From: Diabrotica undecimpunctata | Taxonomy: Eukaryota; Arthropoda; Insecta; Coleoptera; Chrysomelidae | Reading direction: 5' to 3' | Assembly: GCF_040954645.1 (NCBI RefSeq) | Contig: NC_092807.1 | Span: 52,233,481-52,297,480, forward strand | DNA: 64,000 bases | In this document: in pieces, positions 34,425 through 43,919 of the stretch | Layout: every line of letters starts with the position of its first letter | How positions within the stretch are numbered: the stretch's first letter is position 1 | The notes under the pieces: model-generated | Seen by the model: the letters and a program-made list of their open reading frames with translations, nothing else | The model's database searches: none | Told to the model about the DNA's origin: nothing | Translations under genes and position numbers: made by a program

Positions 34425-37400
34425 TTATAATGATAATTTGCTGTCTTTTAAAAATTTAATTAAGGAGTTGTAAATATCTACAGAGCCAAGTGATAATAAA
34501 TATAGTATATTCCAAGGAGCTGCTATTTTATATTTTAATAAATCATTTATAAGTTTGGATGAGTAGACTCTGTTTTTAGAACAACCAAAAAATATATGAT
34601 CTAAATCACTTTCCTCTCCACAATGCTCACATTTGTCATCATCCAACACCTTTATTTTAAATAAGTGCTTTGGATAACATGCGTGTCCGAAACGTATTCT
34701 AATAATGGAGGTTATGTGCCTCCTGGAAGCTCTAAAAGACTTGTACCAAGGAAATTTGGGAATATCTGGCTGAATTATCGAGTATCTATTTTGGTTCACA
34801 AAAGAGTATTCCTTCCACTGGTAGCTCCACTCTCGAAGTAATGTTAACTTGCAAGAAACAATACTGTCAGAAAGCGTTACTTTATGTAGAATATCAGTAT
34901 CGGTTAAAATGCTTTCTTTGGCTAATAAGTCGACATATTCATTATGTTCAAATCCTGCATGTGCTTTAATCCAGAGAAAATGTACATTGATTCCTTTAGT
35001 TAAAAGAGTTTGAATAATATGTTTAATTCTATAAATGTATGGGCAGTCTTGTAAGTTGGGTGGTCCATATATACCAATGGATTTTAACACTGCTAAGGAG
35101 TCCGACAAAATTAGAATATGGGCAAACTCAACTTCAGCTACATATAATAAAGCTTCATATATTGCAATAGCCTCTGCTGTATAAATCGAAGTTTCCGGGT
35201 TCAGTTTGAATTTCTTTTCTATATGTTCCGATGGTATAAAAAAAGCGCATCCGGTTCCATCTGGAGATTTAGACGCATCTGTATATAGAGCTATTGCCTC
35301 TTTGTATTTGCTTGTTATAGATAGAACAATATTTTTATTTAAATATATATTTTCACTATAATTTGGTACAATAATATCTGTATGTAAAAAGAAAGATGAG
35401 TAATTTTTGAATATGTAGTTCGTTCTATCTATATTTTTTAAAAGTGCTATATTTTGATTATACGCTTCGCAAAGTAAGGGAGATTTCTTTTTTTGCCAAT
35501 ATTTATTTGTCAGGTCATGGCAATTCAAAGTGACTATCTTTTCGTATAGAGATGAGTTCAGTAAGTATACTTTCATTAAATATTTTTTGGACAAAAACCT
35601 TCGTCTTATATTTAAAGGAGGTTCTAAAGCTTCCAAATATAAAGCTTGTACTGGAGTGGATCTCATGGCTCCTAAACATATTCGTAAGGCTAAGTTCTGT
35701 AAAACGTTGATTTTATTTAGTAGTACATTACTTGCTGATCCATACAAAACACTTCCGTAATCCAAAATAGATCGTATGTAAGCTTTGTAAAATAATAAAC
35801 TTACTTCAACATCCGATCCCCACCAAGTTTTATTAATTGATTTAAGAAAGTTTAATCCCTTATTGCATCTGTTCAACATGTCATCAATATGTAACTTCCA
35901 GGTCAATTTCTGGTCGAGTATCATTCCCAGATATTTAATTGTGTTTTTAAGGGAAAATTGGTGCCCACCTAAATTGATTGTACTAGCATTAGGAAAGTTA
36001 TGTCTGGTAAATAAACAAACTTGTGATTTACTGCAGGATAATTCGAAACCATTTTCTACAAACCATTTTTTATGGAATCCATACACTTCATTCAGGTTTT
36101 CAATGGATTGCTGATATTTTTTGTGTTCTGTATACAAACAGAAATCGTCAGCGTATTGTACAATATTGAATGCAATATTAGTAATAGTGATGTTGTGTAG
36201 ATCTGCTGTGTAAATGTTAAACAAAATAGGACTCAAAACGGAGCCCTGAGGTAATCCTTTGTTATTAAGTCTAGGTCCTATAAGAGTATGATTGTCTTTT
36301 AAATAAATTATCCTATTTGTGTACAAGTCCACAACGTTAGAAGCAAACTGCGCTGGAATATGAAAAAATTTAATCATTTTTTCTTGGAGAATTGTAAGAG
36401 ATACCGAGTCGTAAGCACCTTCGATGTCTAAAAATAAAGCAGGTACATAACTGTTCCTGGAAAAACTATTCTGAATGTCTACAACAAGTGTTGTTAAGGA
36501 ATCTAAGGTTCCATAACCTTTCTTAAAGCCATGTTGGTTAGCGGGTAAGAGACTTTGATCCCTTAGCCACCAATCTAACCTAATTTTAATCATCCATTCA
36601 AGAGTCTTCAATATACATGATAATAATGATATAGGTCGGTAAGCTTCAGCTAATTTAGGGTTTTTTCCCGGTTTGGGAATAGGGACAACTATAATACGCT
36701 TAAAATCGATTATGCCTTTACCCTCAAAAATTATCTGGTTAAATATATTTAAAAGTAATTCTTTTGCGTTATCTGGCAAATTTTGTATCATATAATATTT
36801 GACTGCATCATATCCTGGTGAGGTACTAACGCGATTATCAAGGGCAAACTCTAATTCAGCTCTTGAAAAGGTTGTTAAGAGAAAATGATTCTGATCAGAT
36901 GAGAGAGTTTCAGATGGTATTACATCTATCTGGTTATTTACGTAAGGTGGAGCTATTTTATCAAAAAAGTCGTCTACCCATGTGTTACTTAGAGGCAGTG
37001 GAAAGTTAACTTTTTTCCTGTTCATTTTCCTTGCTTGGTTCCAAATAAGACTAGATGGAGTTTGTTTATTTAATTTTGAACACCATTCAACCCAACTTTG
37101 TTTGGCCTTTAATTTTAGGAATTTTTTGACACGAGCATTCACTTCTTTGCATTTACAAAAATTTTCAAGAGAAGAATTTTTTTTGTAGTTTACTAATGCT
37201 TTCTTTCTTTCCGCAACAGATTCATCACATTCCGAATCCCACCACGGAGCGGGAGTACGTTTACATTTAAATGATTTATATTGACAAATTGATTGTTTAG
37301 AAGCTTCATTAATACAGTCAATAAGGAAATTATATTTTTCTTGCGTGTCTGAGTAGGCGTGAGGGTTGTTAGTTAATAAGGTTTCAATTAACTGAGAGTA

Positions 37401-38153
37401 TAATGACCAATTGGCTTTTTTAATGTTCCACTTACTGCTGGGATAAATGATATTCGCATCAGTTCCCAAGATATCGATTACAACCCTTATAACGAAGTGA
37501 TTTGATCCCAAAGTATCAGTATCTACAGACCACGAAATTTTATCAAAGAGAGAAGGTGAGCAAAATGTGACATCAATCATGGAATCTGTGTTTCCTGGTC
37601 TCGTTTGGCAAGTTGGTTGTCCATTATTCATTACCACATAATCTAGATTCTGAATTGTCTCCACAATTTGATGGCCTGTTTTATCATTTTTAGATGAGCC
37701 CCACAGAGAATTATGTGCGTTCATATCTCCTCCAATGATACAAGGGTGTTTTAATTGAGAAAATAACTTATCCCAATCTTCGGTGTTAGTTTTAGCTTTC
37801 GGACACCTATATACAGAGAGTAAAGTTAAATGACTTTTGTTATAGTTGATTTTAATACCACAAGCAAGCAATTCTTTATAATTTTTTTTAATTTTTATGT
37901 TTTCAAAGGGAATACCAGTTTTAATTAAAATAGCAACTCCGGAATAGCCGTCATCCCGATCTTCGCGTATTACATTATAACCTCTATATCTATAAACAAC
38001 ATCCCGTTTAAACCAAGTTTCACTTATTAAAGCTATATCAATATCTTCGGTTATTAAAAAGTTGAGAAGGCTGTTTTTGTTAGCAACAGCTGATCGAGCA
38101 TTCCATTGTATTATTTTGAGTTTAGCTTTGAAAGTAATTAGATTAGTTATTTT
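34425..38153 (-). CDS. I-type LINE ORF2: endonuclease-RT-RNase H
   Basis: Open for ~1242 codons. The endonuclease begins QWNARSAVANKNSLL and has ISETWF, IIGGDMNAHNSLWGS and GSNHFVI. RT: RPISLLSCILKTLEWM, NQHGFKKGYGTLDSL, FLDIEGAYDSVS, GLPQGSVLSPILFNIY, and catalytic QYADDFCLY. RNase H: ALYTDASKSPDGTG, AEAIAIYEALLYV, ILSDSLAVLKSI, KAHAGFEHNEYVDLLAKES. A C-terminal CEHCGEESDLDHIFFGC is a cysteine-histidine motif. RNase H in a non-LTR element places it in the I group. No ATG precedes the endonuclease: the frame opens right at the ORF1 stop, in the -1 frame, so initiation must be coupled to ORF1. Confidence 0.95.
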   Translation of the reverse strand, partial: KITNLITFKAKLKIIQWNARSAVANKNSLLNFLITEDIDIALISETWFKRDVVYRYRGYNVIREDRDDGYSGVAILIKTGIPFENIKIKKNYKELLACGIKINYNKSHLTLLSVYRCPKAKTNTEDWDKLFSQLKHPCIIGGDMNAHNSLWGSSKNDKTGHQIVETIQNLDYVVMNNGQPTCQTRPGNTDSMIDVTFCSPSLFDKISWSVDTDTLGSNHFVIRVVIDILGTDANIIYPSSKWNIKKANWSLYSQLIETLLTNNPHAYSDTQEKYNFLIDCINEASKQSICQYKSFKCKRTPAPWWDSECDESVAERKKALVNYKKNSSLENFCKCKEVNARVKKFLKLKAKQSWVEWCSKLNKQTPSSLIWNQARKMNRKKVNFPLPLSNTWVDDFFDKIAPPYVNNQIDVIPSETLSSDQNHFLLTTFSRAELEFALDNRVSTSPGYDAVKYYMIQNLPDNAKELLLNIFNQIIFEGKGIIDFKRIIVVPIPKPGKNPKLAEAYRPISLLSCILKTLEWMIKIRLDWWLRDQSLLPANQHGFKKGYGTLDSLTTLVVDIQNSFSRNSYVPALFLDIEGAYDSVSLTILQEKMIKFFHIPAQFASNVVDLYTNRIIYLKDNHTLIGPRLNNKGLPQGSVLSPILFNIYTADLHNITITNIAFNIVQYADDFCLYTEHKKYQQSIENLNEVYGFHKKWFVENGFELSCSKSQVCLFTRHNFPNASTINLGGHQFSLKNTIKYLGMILDQKLTWKLHIDDMLNRCNKGLNFLKSINKTWWGSDVEVSLLFYKAYIRSILDYGSVLYGSASNVLLNKINVLQNLALRICLGAMRSTPVQALYLEALEPPLNIRRRFLSKKYLMKVYLLNSSLYEKIVTLNCHDLTNKYWQKKKSPLLCEAYNQNIALLKNIDRTNYIFKNYSSFFLHTDIIVPNYSENIYLNKNIVLSITSKYKEAIALYTDASKSPDGTGCAFFIPSEHIEKKFKLNPETSIYTAEAIAIYEALLYVAEVEFAHILILSDSLAVLKSIGIYGPPNLQDCPYIYRIKHIIQTLLTKGINVHFLWIKAHAGFEHNEYVDLLAKESILTDTDILHKVTLSDSIVSCKLTLLREWSYQWKEYSFVNQNRYSIIQPDIPKFPWYKSFRASRRHITSIIRIRFGHACYPKHLFKIKVLDDDKCEHCGEESDLDHIFFGCSKNRVYSSKLINDLLKYKIAAPWNILYLLSLGSVDIYNSLIKFLKDSKLSL

Positions 38154-39511
38154 TTAAAAATATTATCTAAAACATTATTAATACCTTTGGCTAACATATT
38201 GATATCAAGTGATTTTGCCTGTTCTAAACAATTAATATTTTGAATAAAATCTGAGAAAAGAATTACTAAAGAATCTACTAATTTATTTTTCTCATTGTCC
38301 ACGGTTGAAAAACTTTCCTTGTTTAAGGGTGGTAAAGGTTGAGATGGTCCAAATCTGAAAGGGATGTGAGGAGATGTAGGATATTCGGAAGTTGGAGATG
38401 ATACTTTTCTTTTTTTATTTTCTCTATAATCAGTGCTTGATTTACTACAACTTGGTTGACTAATATTTTTGGTTTTCTGTAAATGAGGCCTCAATAGGTT
38501 GGAATAAGCAGGTTTATTAACTTCAGATGTGTTAGTTAATTTTGGAAACTCTCTATCTGAATTTGACAATATTTCAAATCTGTTATTACAAATAAGACCA
38601 GAAAAAGAAGAATCGTTTAAATTTTTGGCCTCCAAATATGAAATTTTATGTTCAATCATGATATTTTTTATTTTTTTTTGATGTTCGAAAAAAGGACAGT
38701 TTTTAGAGATCGATATATGCTTATCACTTTTACAGTGTATGCAATACATTTTTTTTTCATCACATGTATGTGTGTCAGTTTTTATTTCTCCACATCGTAT
38801 GCAGTATTCCTGTGTACCTTTACATTGTCTAGAAATGTGTCCAAATTTGAGACATTTATAACATTGAGTAACTTTACCTAACAATTTTTCGACTTGAAAA
38901 TATACATAACTAATTACAACATAGTTTGGTAAACAATTGCCTTCAAATGTAATTATAACATTACGTCTAGGTACATATTCTGTATTTCCATCTTTTTCTA
39001 TTTTCCTGTGCATTCTTTTAATATCAATAATTTGTGAACTAGAGGTCATATATCTTTTCAAATATTCAATGTTATATTTGGTATCGACATCACGTATCAG
39101 CCCTTTGATTTCTAAGAGTTGATTGGGAATGTACGCCTTTAAATTATCGTCTTTTAAATGACTATTATTGACTAATTTATTTGCATCCAAAATAGATTTG
39201 AGGATTACTTTAACACGGTTTCTTCCTATACTTTTAATTTCCTTAATATTGTCGATCTTTAATTTTTGATGTAAAATATCACCCACAACCATAGGGTGCA
39301 ATCGGCCTATATTCTGATCATTGGTCTTTTCAACATATACACAACAATTTTGAAAGTCGTAATTATTAGAATTAATATTAAAAAGTTTTACTTCCCTTGT
39401 AGCAGGAGAAATGGTGGTATTAATTCCTGTATCCATATTTTGTTCACTAACACTAACAACTTCAGCAGTATTTAGTTCGCGCATTGGCGTCTTATTGGTA
39501 TTCTCCCCCAT
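38147..39511 (-). CDS. I-type LINE ORF1: gag-like nucleic-acid-binding protein
   Basis: 454 residues from ATG 39511 (MGENTNKTPMRELNTAE). The middle region (DNIKEIKSIGRNRVKVILKS) looks like an RRM-type fold. A zinc-knuckle array follows: CYKCLKFGHISRQC is a perfect C-x2-C-x4-H-x4-C, then CIRCGEIKTDTHTC and CIHCKSDKHISISKNC. Such proteins coat LINE RNA in cytoplasmic particles and escort it to target DNA. The tail is proline/serine-rich (SPHIPFRFGPSQPLPPL). It ends TTT AAA AAA TAA, overlapping the ORF2 frame by a few bases. Confidence 0.93.
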   Translation of the reverse strand: MGENTNKTPMRELNTAEVVSVSEQNMDTGINTTISPATREVKLFNINSNNYDFQNCCVYVEKTNDQNIGRLHPMVVGDILHQKLKIDNIKEIKSIGRNRVKVILKSILDANKLVNNSHLKDDNLKAYIPNQLLEIKGLIRDVDTKYNIEYLKRYMTSSSQIIDIKRMHRKIEKDGNTEYVPRRNVIITFEGNCLPNYVVISYVYFQVEKLLGKVTQCYKCLKFGHISRQCKGTQEYCIRCGEIKTDTHTCDEKKMYCIHCKSDKHISISKNCPFFEHQKKIKNIMIEHKISYLEAKNLNDSSFSGLICNNRFEILSNSDREFPKLTNTSEVNKPAYSNLLRPHLQKTKNISQPSCSKSSTDYRENKKRKVSSPTSEYPTSPHIPFRFGPSQPLPPLNKESFSTVDNEKNKLVDSLVILFSDFIQNINCLEQAKSLDINMLAKGINNVLDNIFKK

Positions 39512-39866
39512 CAGGGGAGAATATTTTCACTTTTTATCACTATTTTACAATAATATGTAAATATTTTTAAACACCACGAAAATTAAATATTCTAATTGTC
39601 ACAAAAACTGGGAGCTTAATGACTTTATCGATAAACACGTCTACTCGGTATCAATGTATCGCTTTGACACTAAAATAAAGATGATTAAGAGTAATTTAAA
39701 AAGAAATGTTAATATTCACTAAAGCGTAAATCGCAGCAAAAAAATATCGCCAATGTTCACAAAATTTTCCGCTACTCTAGATAAATGATAGTGACATTTC
39801 TCCATATTTAACGAAGATGTAAATTGTTCAGAGTGCCGTGGTTTCGAAGTTATCGGGGCAAAATGA

Positions 39867-40334
39867 TGTCATCAAGTGGCACCAATCACGCACTTCGATG
39901 TTCATCGCCCTTCCTTCTGGAACACATAATTAAATTTAATTGGTTGAGAAATGAAAAAGTTTCATATAAAAGTTAATTTATCTTTAAATATGGGACATTT
40001 TCGGATCTCAAGTCAGTTGTGATAGTAGTGTCTAACTCATGGTTTTACCCGTGTAGGGTAGCTCCCTAGAGCACTTTGCTCGAAGGGCTCTGTTTCTTTC
40101 TAAGACTCTGAAGCTGAGTTTTTTTCTTCTTAGAAAGAATGTGTTTTATTTCAACCACCTAATAAAACCACAATGGCATTGTCTCTTCAAGATAATGCCA
40201 CAATAAGAACGTACCGGCCAACTACGCAATATAACACCATATTGCGCAATAGTTGGACAAATTAATAAACATGGAAACTTGCACCAAGTTGCAATCAGTT
40301 TTTCATATGTTTATTAATTACACCGGAGACGACA
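39867..40334 (+). repeat. 5' LTR of the TRIM-like element
   Basis: 468 bp, TG...CA. It contains AATAAA-like signals near 40163 and 40261 and a hairpin TTTCTTTCTAAGACTC...TTCTTAGAAAG (40093-40137). Confidence 0.92.
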
Positions 40335-40352
40335 TGGCGCCCAACCTTCAAC
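40335..40352 (+). promoter_or_regulatory. Primer-binding site of the TRIM-like element
   Basis: TGGCGCCCAACC starts immediately after the 5' LTR, complementary to a tRNA 3' end (...GGGCGCCA), the site where reverse transcription is primed. Confidence 0.85.
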
Positions 40353-40995
40353 GAACTCTACCACGACTCCGAGATGTCAGAGTTCTCATGCTCCGCGATC
40401 GAAAATCGCAAACAGTTCCAACACGATGCCTGCATCAAAACCACTCAAGAAAACAGCGGGGAGAAGCATCGGATGTTAGTACACCAAACTAACATGCCGA
40501 TATCCACCTTCTGCAGCCCTGAAACCGTCGATGTGCCATATCTCCGACGAGCCAGCCTACTTGATGCTAAGTACCTGATGCAATGGATGTCTCCGCAGTA
40601 GCCAGTCACTGCCTGCCCTACCATTATGTGGTCCAGAGCACCACGGAGGCTCAGGCAAATTCGCCTACGACACACCGGCGACATGCAGATGGGAAACGTA
40701 CAGCTAGAGAGGACGAAGCCGCCGTAGAGGAGCACGTCGTCGAGGATGGACCTGCAGATGCTGTCAACAACACCGACCACCGCCTGTGAGTGTTTTTGTG
40801 CAGTGCAAGTGCGCGCTACGCGAGTGTACGCGAGTGTAGTGTGTGTTAGAGGACTGTAAGTAGATCTGACAATATAGACATATACACTTTTAATATATTT
40901 TATGCATTTTTTTCTTTCCTATATGTGATTTGTAAAAAAAATTGTTTTCTTAAGTTTTTTAATAAAATCAGCTTTTTTTATCAGCCTCAGAGTCT

Positions 40996-41009
40996 GCAAA
41001 GCAGGGGGA
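40996..41009 (+). promoter_or_regulatory. Polypurine tract of the TRIM-like element
   Basis: GCAAAGCAGGGGGA directly precedes the 3' LTR, as needed for plus-strand priming. Confidence 0.8.
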
Positions 41010-41477
41010 TGTCATCAAGTGCCACCAATCACGCACTTCGATGTTCATCGCCCTTCCTTCTGGAACACATAATTAAATTTAAATGGTTGAGAAATGAAAA
41101 AGTTTCATATAAAAGTTAATTTATCTTTAAATATGGGACATTTTCGGATCTCAAGTCAGTTGTGATAGTAGTGTCTAACTCATGGTTTTACCCGTGTAGG
41201 GTAGCTCCCTAGAGCACTTTGCTCGAAGGGCTCTGTTTCTTTCTAAGACTCTGAAGCTGAGTTTTTTTCTTCTTAGAAAGAATGTGTTTTTTTTCAACCA
41301 CCTAATAAAACCACAATGGCATTGTCTCTTCAAGATAATGCCACAATAAGAGCGTACCGGCCAACTACGCAATATAACACCATATTGCGCAATAGTTGGA
41401 TAAATTAATAAACATGGAAACTTGCACCAAGTTGCAAACACATTTTCATACGTTTATTAATTACACCGGAGACGACA
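41010..41477 (+). repeat. 3' LTR of the TRIM-like element
   Basis: Same length as the 5' LTR, with only a few substitutions visible (for example AAGTGCCACC for AAGTGGCACC near the start), so the insertion is young. Confidence 0.92.
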
Positions 41478-41769
41478 ATGAGAATCAGGCAAAACCGAGC
41501 CGATTCGGCTACTTGAAAAAACATTCAACTTTACTCATGTTTTTTACTATAAATCGTAGTTTTTTGTAAATAAAAATTATATCCTCATAAAACTTTAACT
41601 ATTGAATAGCGGCAAATAATGCTCTAAATCATTCATTATTATTGTCTCTACAGCTTGGACTAATATTATCGGCTTGTTTTTAGATTTAGGTTATTCAAAA
41701 ATTTTCTGTCAGTTCTGATACTTACCTTTTTTAGTTGTGTATGTAATTTTGTTTTAATTTTATGTTTTT

Positions 41770-41975
41770 ATGGGATTAAGTCACAATTATTGGTTGTGAT
41801 TGTGACGATAATCACATTTTTAAATAAATAATATTTGACATTTCGATTTCCACTCCGGAAATCCTTTTTTGAGAACGATTTCCGGAGTAAAAATCGAAAC
41901 GTCAAACATTAGTTATTTAAAAATTCATCACAATCACAACCAATATATTGTGGCTTAATCCCATAAAAATATAAT
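41770..41975. mobile_element. Foldback/palindromic MITE
   Basis: Long inverted repeat: ATGGGATTAAGTCACAAT at the left matches the complement of ATTGTGGCTTAATCCCAT at the right, with arms of ~100 bp meeting near 41872 (TCCGGAAATCC / GATTTCCGGA). Non-coding. A half copy lies at 28868-28970. Confidence 0.8.
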
Positions 41976-42152
41976 ATTTAACTTAGACATGCCACAATAA
42001 ACTAGTTTCAGAACCTTGCTAATTTGATTTAGTTATTAATAGTTGGCTTAGGATTTTATTTATTCTTTTATATACTGTGTAATATGCATTTATTTATGTA
42101 CTAACATTTTCATTTAGTCTATATAATATAGTTCAGTAATATATTATTTTAG

Positions 42153-42244
42153 ACACACACAGATTATATCAACTCTACTATAAAAATTCTAAGAAATAAT
42201 CAGACAGTAGAAATAAGCAAAGACGAGAGATTTCTTGGTACACG
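42153..42244 (+). CDS. SLC1 (EAAT-like) transporter, exon 4
   Basis: Acceptor TATTTTAG (42152) and donor GTAAGT (42245). Enters in phase 0 after FQQ and leaves in phase 2, matching exon 5 (CG+G gives Arg). Encodes THTDYINSTIKILRNNQT and VEISKDERFLGTR, the variable extracellular loop before TM4. Two N-glycosylation sequons (NST, NQT) are visible, and this loop is the known glycosylated region of the family. Identity rests on position, phase and splice sites, since this loop is poorly conserved. Confidence 0.8.
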
Positions 42245-42399
42245 GTAAGTATAAATAAATCCAAATTTCAGTTCCGATTTGATTAAAAAACCTACATATT
42301 TTACTTCTTTATACAATGCGCATCAAAGTGTCTTTAAAATTAAAAATACAAGTGGCTATAAAGTAGGATTAATAGGTACTGTAATAGTTATTTATGTAA

Positions 42400-42735
42400 T
42401 AGAGGGCGACGATGTTACAAACCTGAGCCTTTCTGGCCCGAGTGTTTCATATCGAGGCGCCGACCCTCGGTCGGACCATCGGATGGTATCATCGTATCAG
42501 CGCCACGTAAAATAAATGCATTACGTTAAAAATTCCAGCGTTCACCGTCAACGCGCAGCGTCCAGCCTAGAGCCAGGTATCGGACCATGGGGTTGGACCA
42601 TAGTATTCCAGCTTAGTATTTGTTCAATACTCGTCTATAGTACTCTACGATCGACACTACGAGATGCCGAGCACCGAGCCTCGCTGCGACCAAATAAATG
42701 CATTTTATTTTAAGTTCCAGCGTTCACTTCACTGT
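42400..42735. repeat. GC-rich non-coding repeat unit
   Basis: Unlike its AT-rich surroundings. AAATAAATGCATT...TTCCAGCGTTCAC occurs at ~42510 and again at ~42693, a 183-bp spacing, with partial matches such as TCGGACCAT(C/G)GG between. Possibly two diverged monomers of a satellite or a SINE-like unit. Confidence 0.5.
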
Positions 42736-42739
42736 CATA

Positions 42740-43675
42740 GGCCAGGGAAATAAGCAAAAAAAGTACCAAGTACCCTGTTTGTGACACTCGTCCGGCAGGC
42801 AAACGATAATGGTTTTGAGTAGTATGGTCCTCTGTAACAAAAACCTATATTCTGTAGTCGAGTTTTTGGACTTAGTAGTTAAGTAGTTAACTTAGTTATT
42901 AACAAATTAACGTCAAAAAACGAAACATTTTTGCTTTTTTCGTCTACCAGCAAAAAGTGAAGCATTTTAAATAGAAGAAAAGAAACTTTTTTATTTTTAT
43001 AAATGTTAATAACTTTTTTGAAAATAAACTTATAATATTTATATTTTGTGGAATGCTGTGCCTTATAGTGCTTAAAATACAATCAAAATTTCAAAGTTAT
43101 GGGTCAAATAGTTTAAAAGTTATGTTATTTGTTTATCCCAAATACATTTTTTTGCAACAATATAAGTCAGAAAATTATATAGTTTTAGTAATTGTAAGGG
43201 TAGTTTCTGGAAGAAAAAGACTTATTATTTACATTTAAAAAAAAAAAATAAGAAAATTAATTTAAAATATTGCAAAATAATTTTGCAAAACATGTTGATT
43301 TTTTGCTTATAAACAATTCGAATAACTTTTAAACCATTTCCTGAAAAAATATTATTTTTTTATATTTAAAAAGCACTAGTTTTTTTACAAAGCATTAGTT
43401 TTTTTTCCTAAAATAATTTGGGACAAAGTTAGCCTCTTTTAGTATTAGCTTCTAAAAATATTGAATTTTAATGGAATCGTCCACAAAGCTTCAAAATGTG
43501 TTCTTTAAAATCAGCTGACTTTGAAAGTCGCGGTAGCTGAAATGAGGGGGAAGGAGCTGATAACTGTATCGCTGGTCCTTTTTGATGTATTTCAACGTTT
43601 CTTTTTGAACTTGCATGTACTTTTTGCGTACATTACGAATATGCATTAGTTAAATAAATAAATTGTCAACTAAAC
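42740..43675. other. Intron sequence, nothing recognised
   Basis: AT-rich with A and T runs. No gene or element boundary identified. Confidence 0.35.
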
Positions 43676-43919
43676 CACGTGTTACATTTTACGAGACCCT
43701 TCCATTAGCTGGCAGAAATTTATCAGAAACCGGTCGGACTATGACCCGGATTTACCTTCTAGTATAAATCAGACGGATTCTCCTGAATTCTAGGCCAGTT
43801 GTATTTTTATATATAATAACGGAGCTTTCATTGAAGGAGTCAGTTAATATCTGAAGACCCGCGCCCGCGATTTTAATTGTTACGTCAGACCCGCGCCAGC
43901 CTTCACCACAAAATCTGGA

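Larger units (their letters stand above)
34144..39670 (-). mobile_element. Full-length I-type LINE with 12-bp TSD
   Basis: Flanked by TAAAATAAAGAT at 34132-34143 and 39671-39682. The 3' end carries a poly(A) tail (T run 34144-34168 on the plus strand). ORF1 and ORF2 are both open. The 5' UTR is ~160 bp (39512-39670). Complete structure and uninterrupted frames indicate a recent insertion of a possibly active element in the SLC1 intron. Confidence 0.93.
39867..41477 (+). mobile_element. Short non-autonomous LTR retrotransposon (TRIM-like)
   Basis: Two near-identical 468-bp LTRs (39867-40334 and 41010-41477), each starting TGTCATCAAG and ending GACGACA, enclose only 675 bp. The target duplication ATGA flanks the element (39863-39866, 41478-41481). 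The interior encodes no recognisable gag or pol. It must rely on proteins from another LTR element. Confidence 0.93.

Noticed and set aside
40253..40789. Possible small gag or captured gene inside the TRIM-like element
   Set aside because: Frames on both strands are short and overlapping, and show no capsid, zinc-knuckle or host-protein motif.
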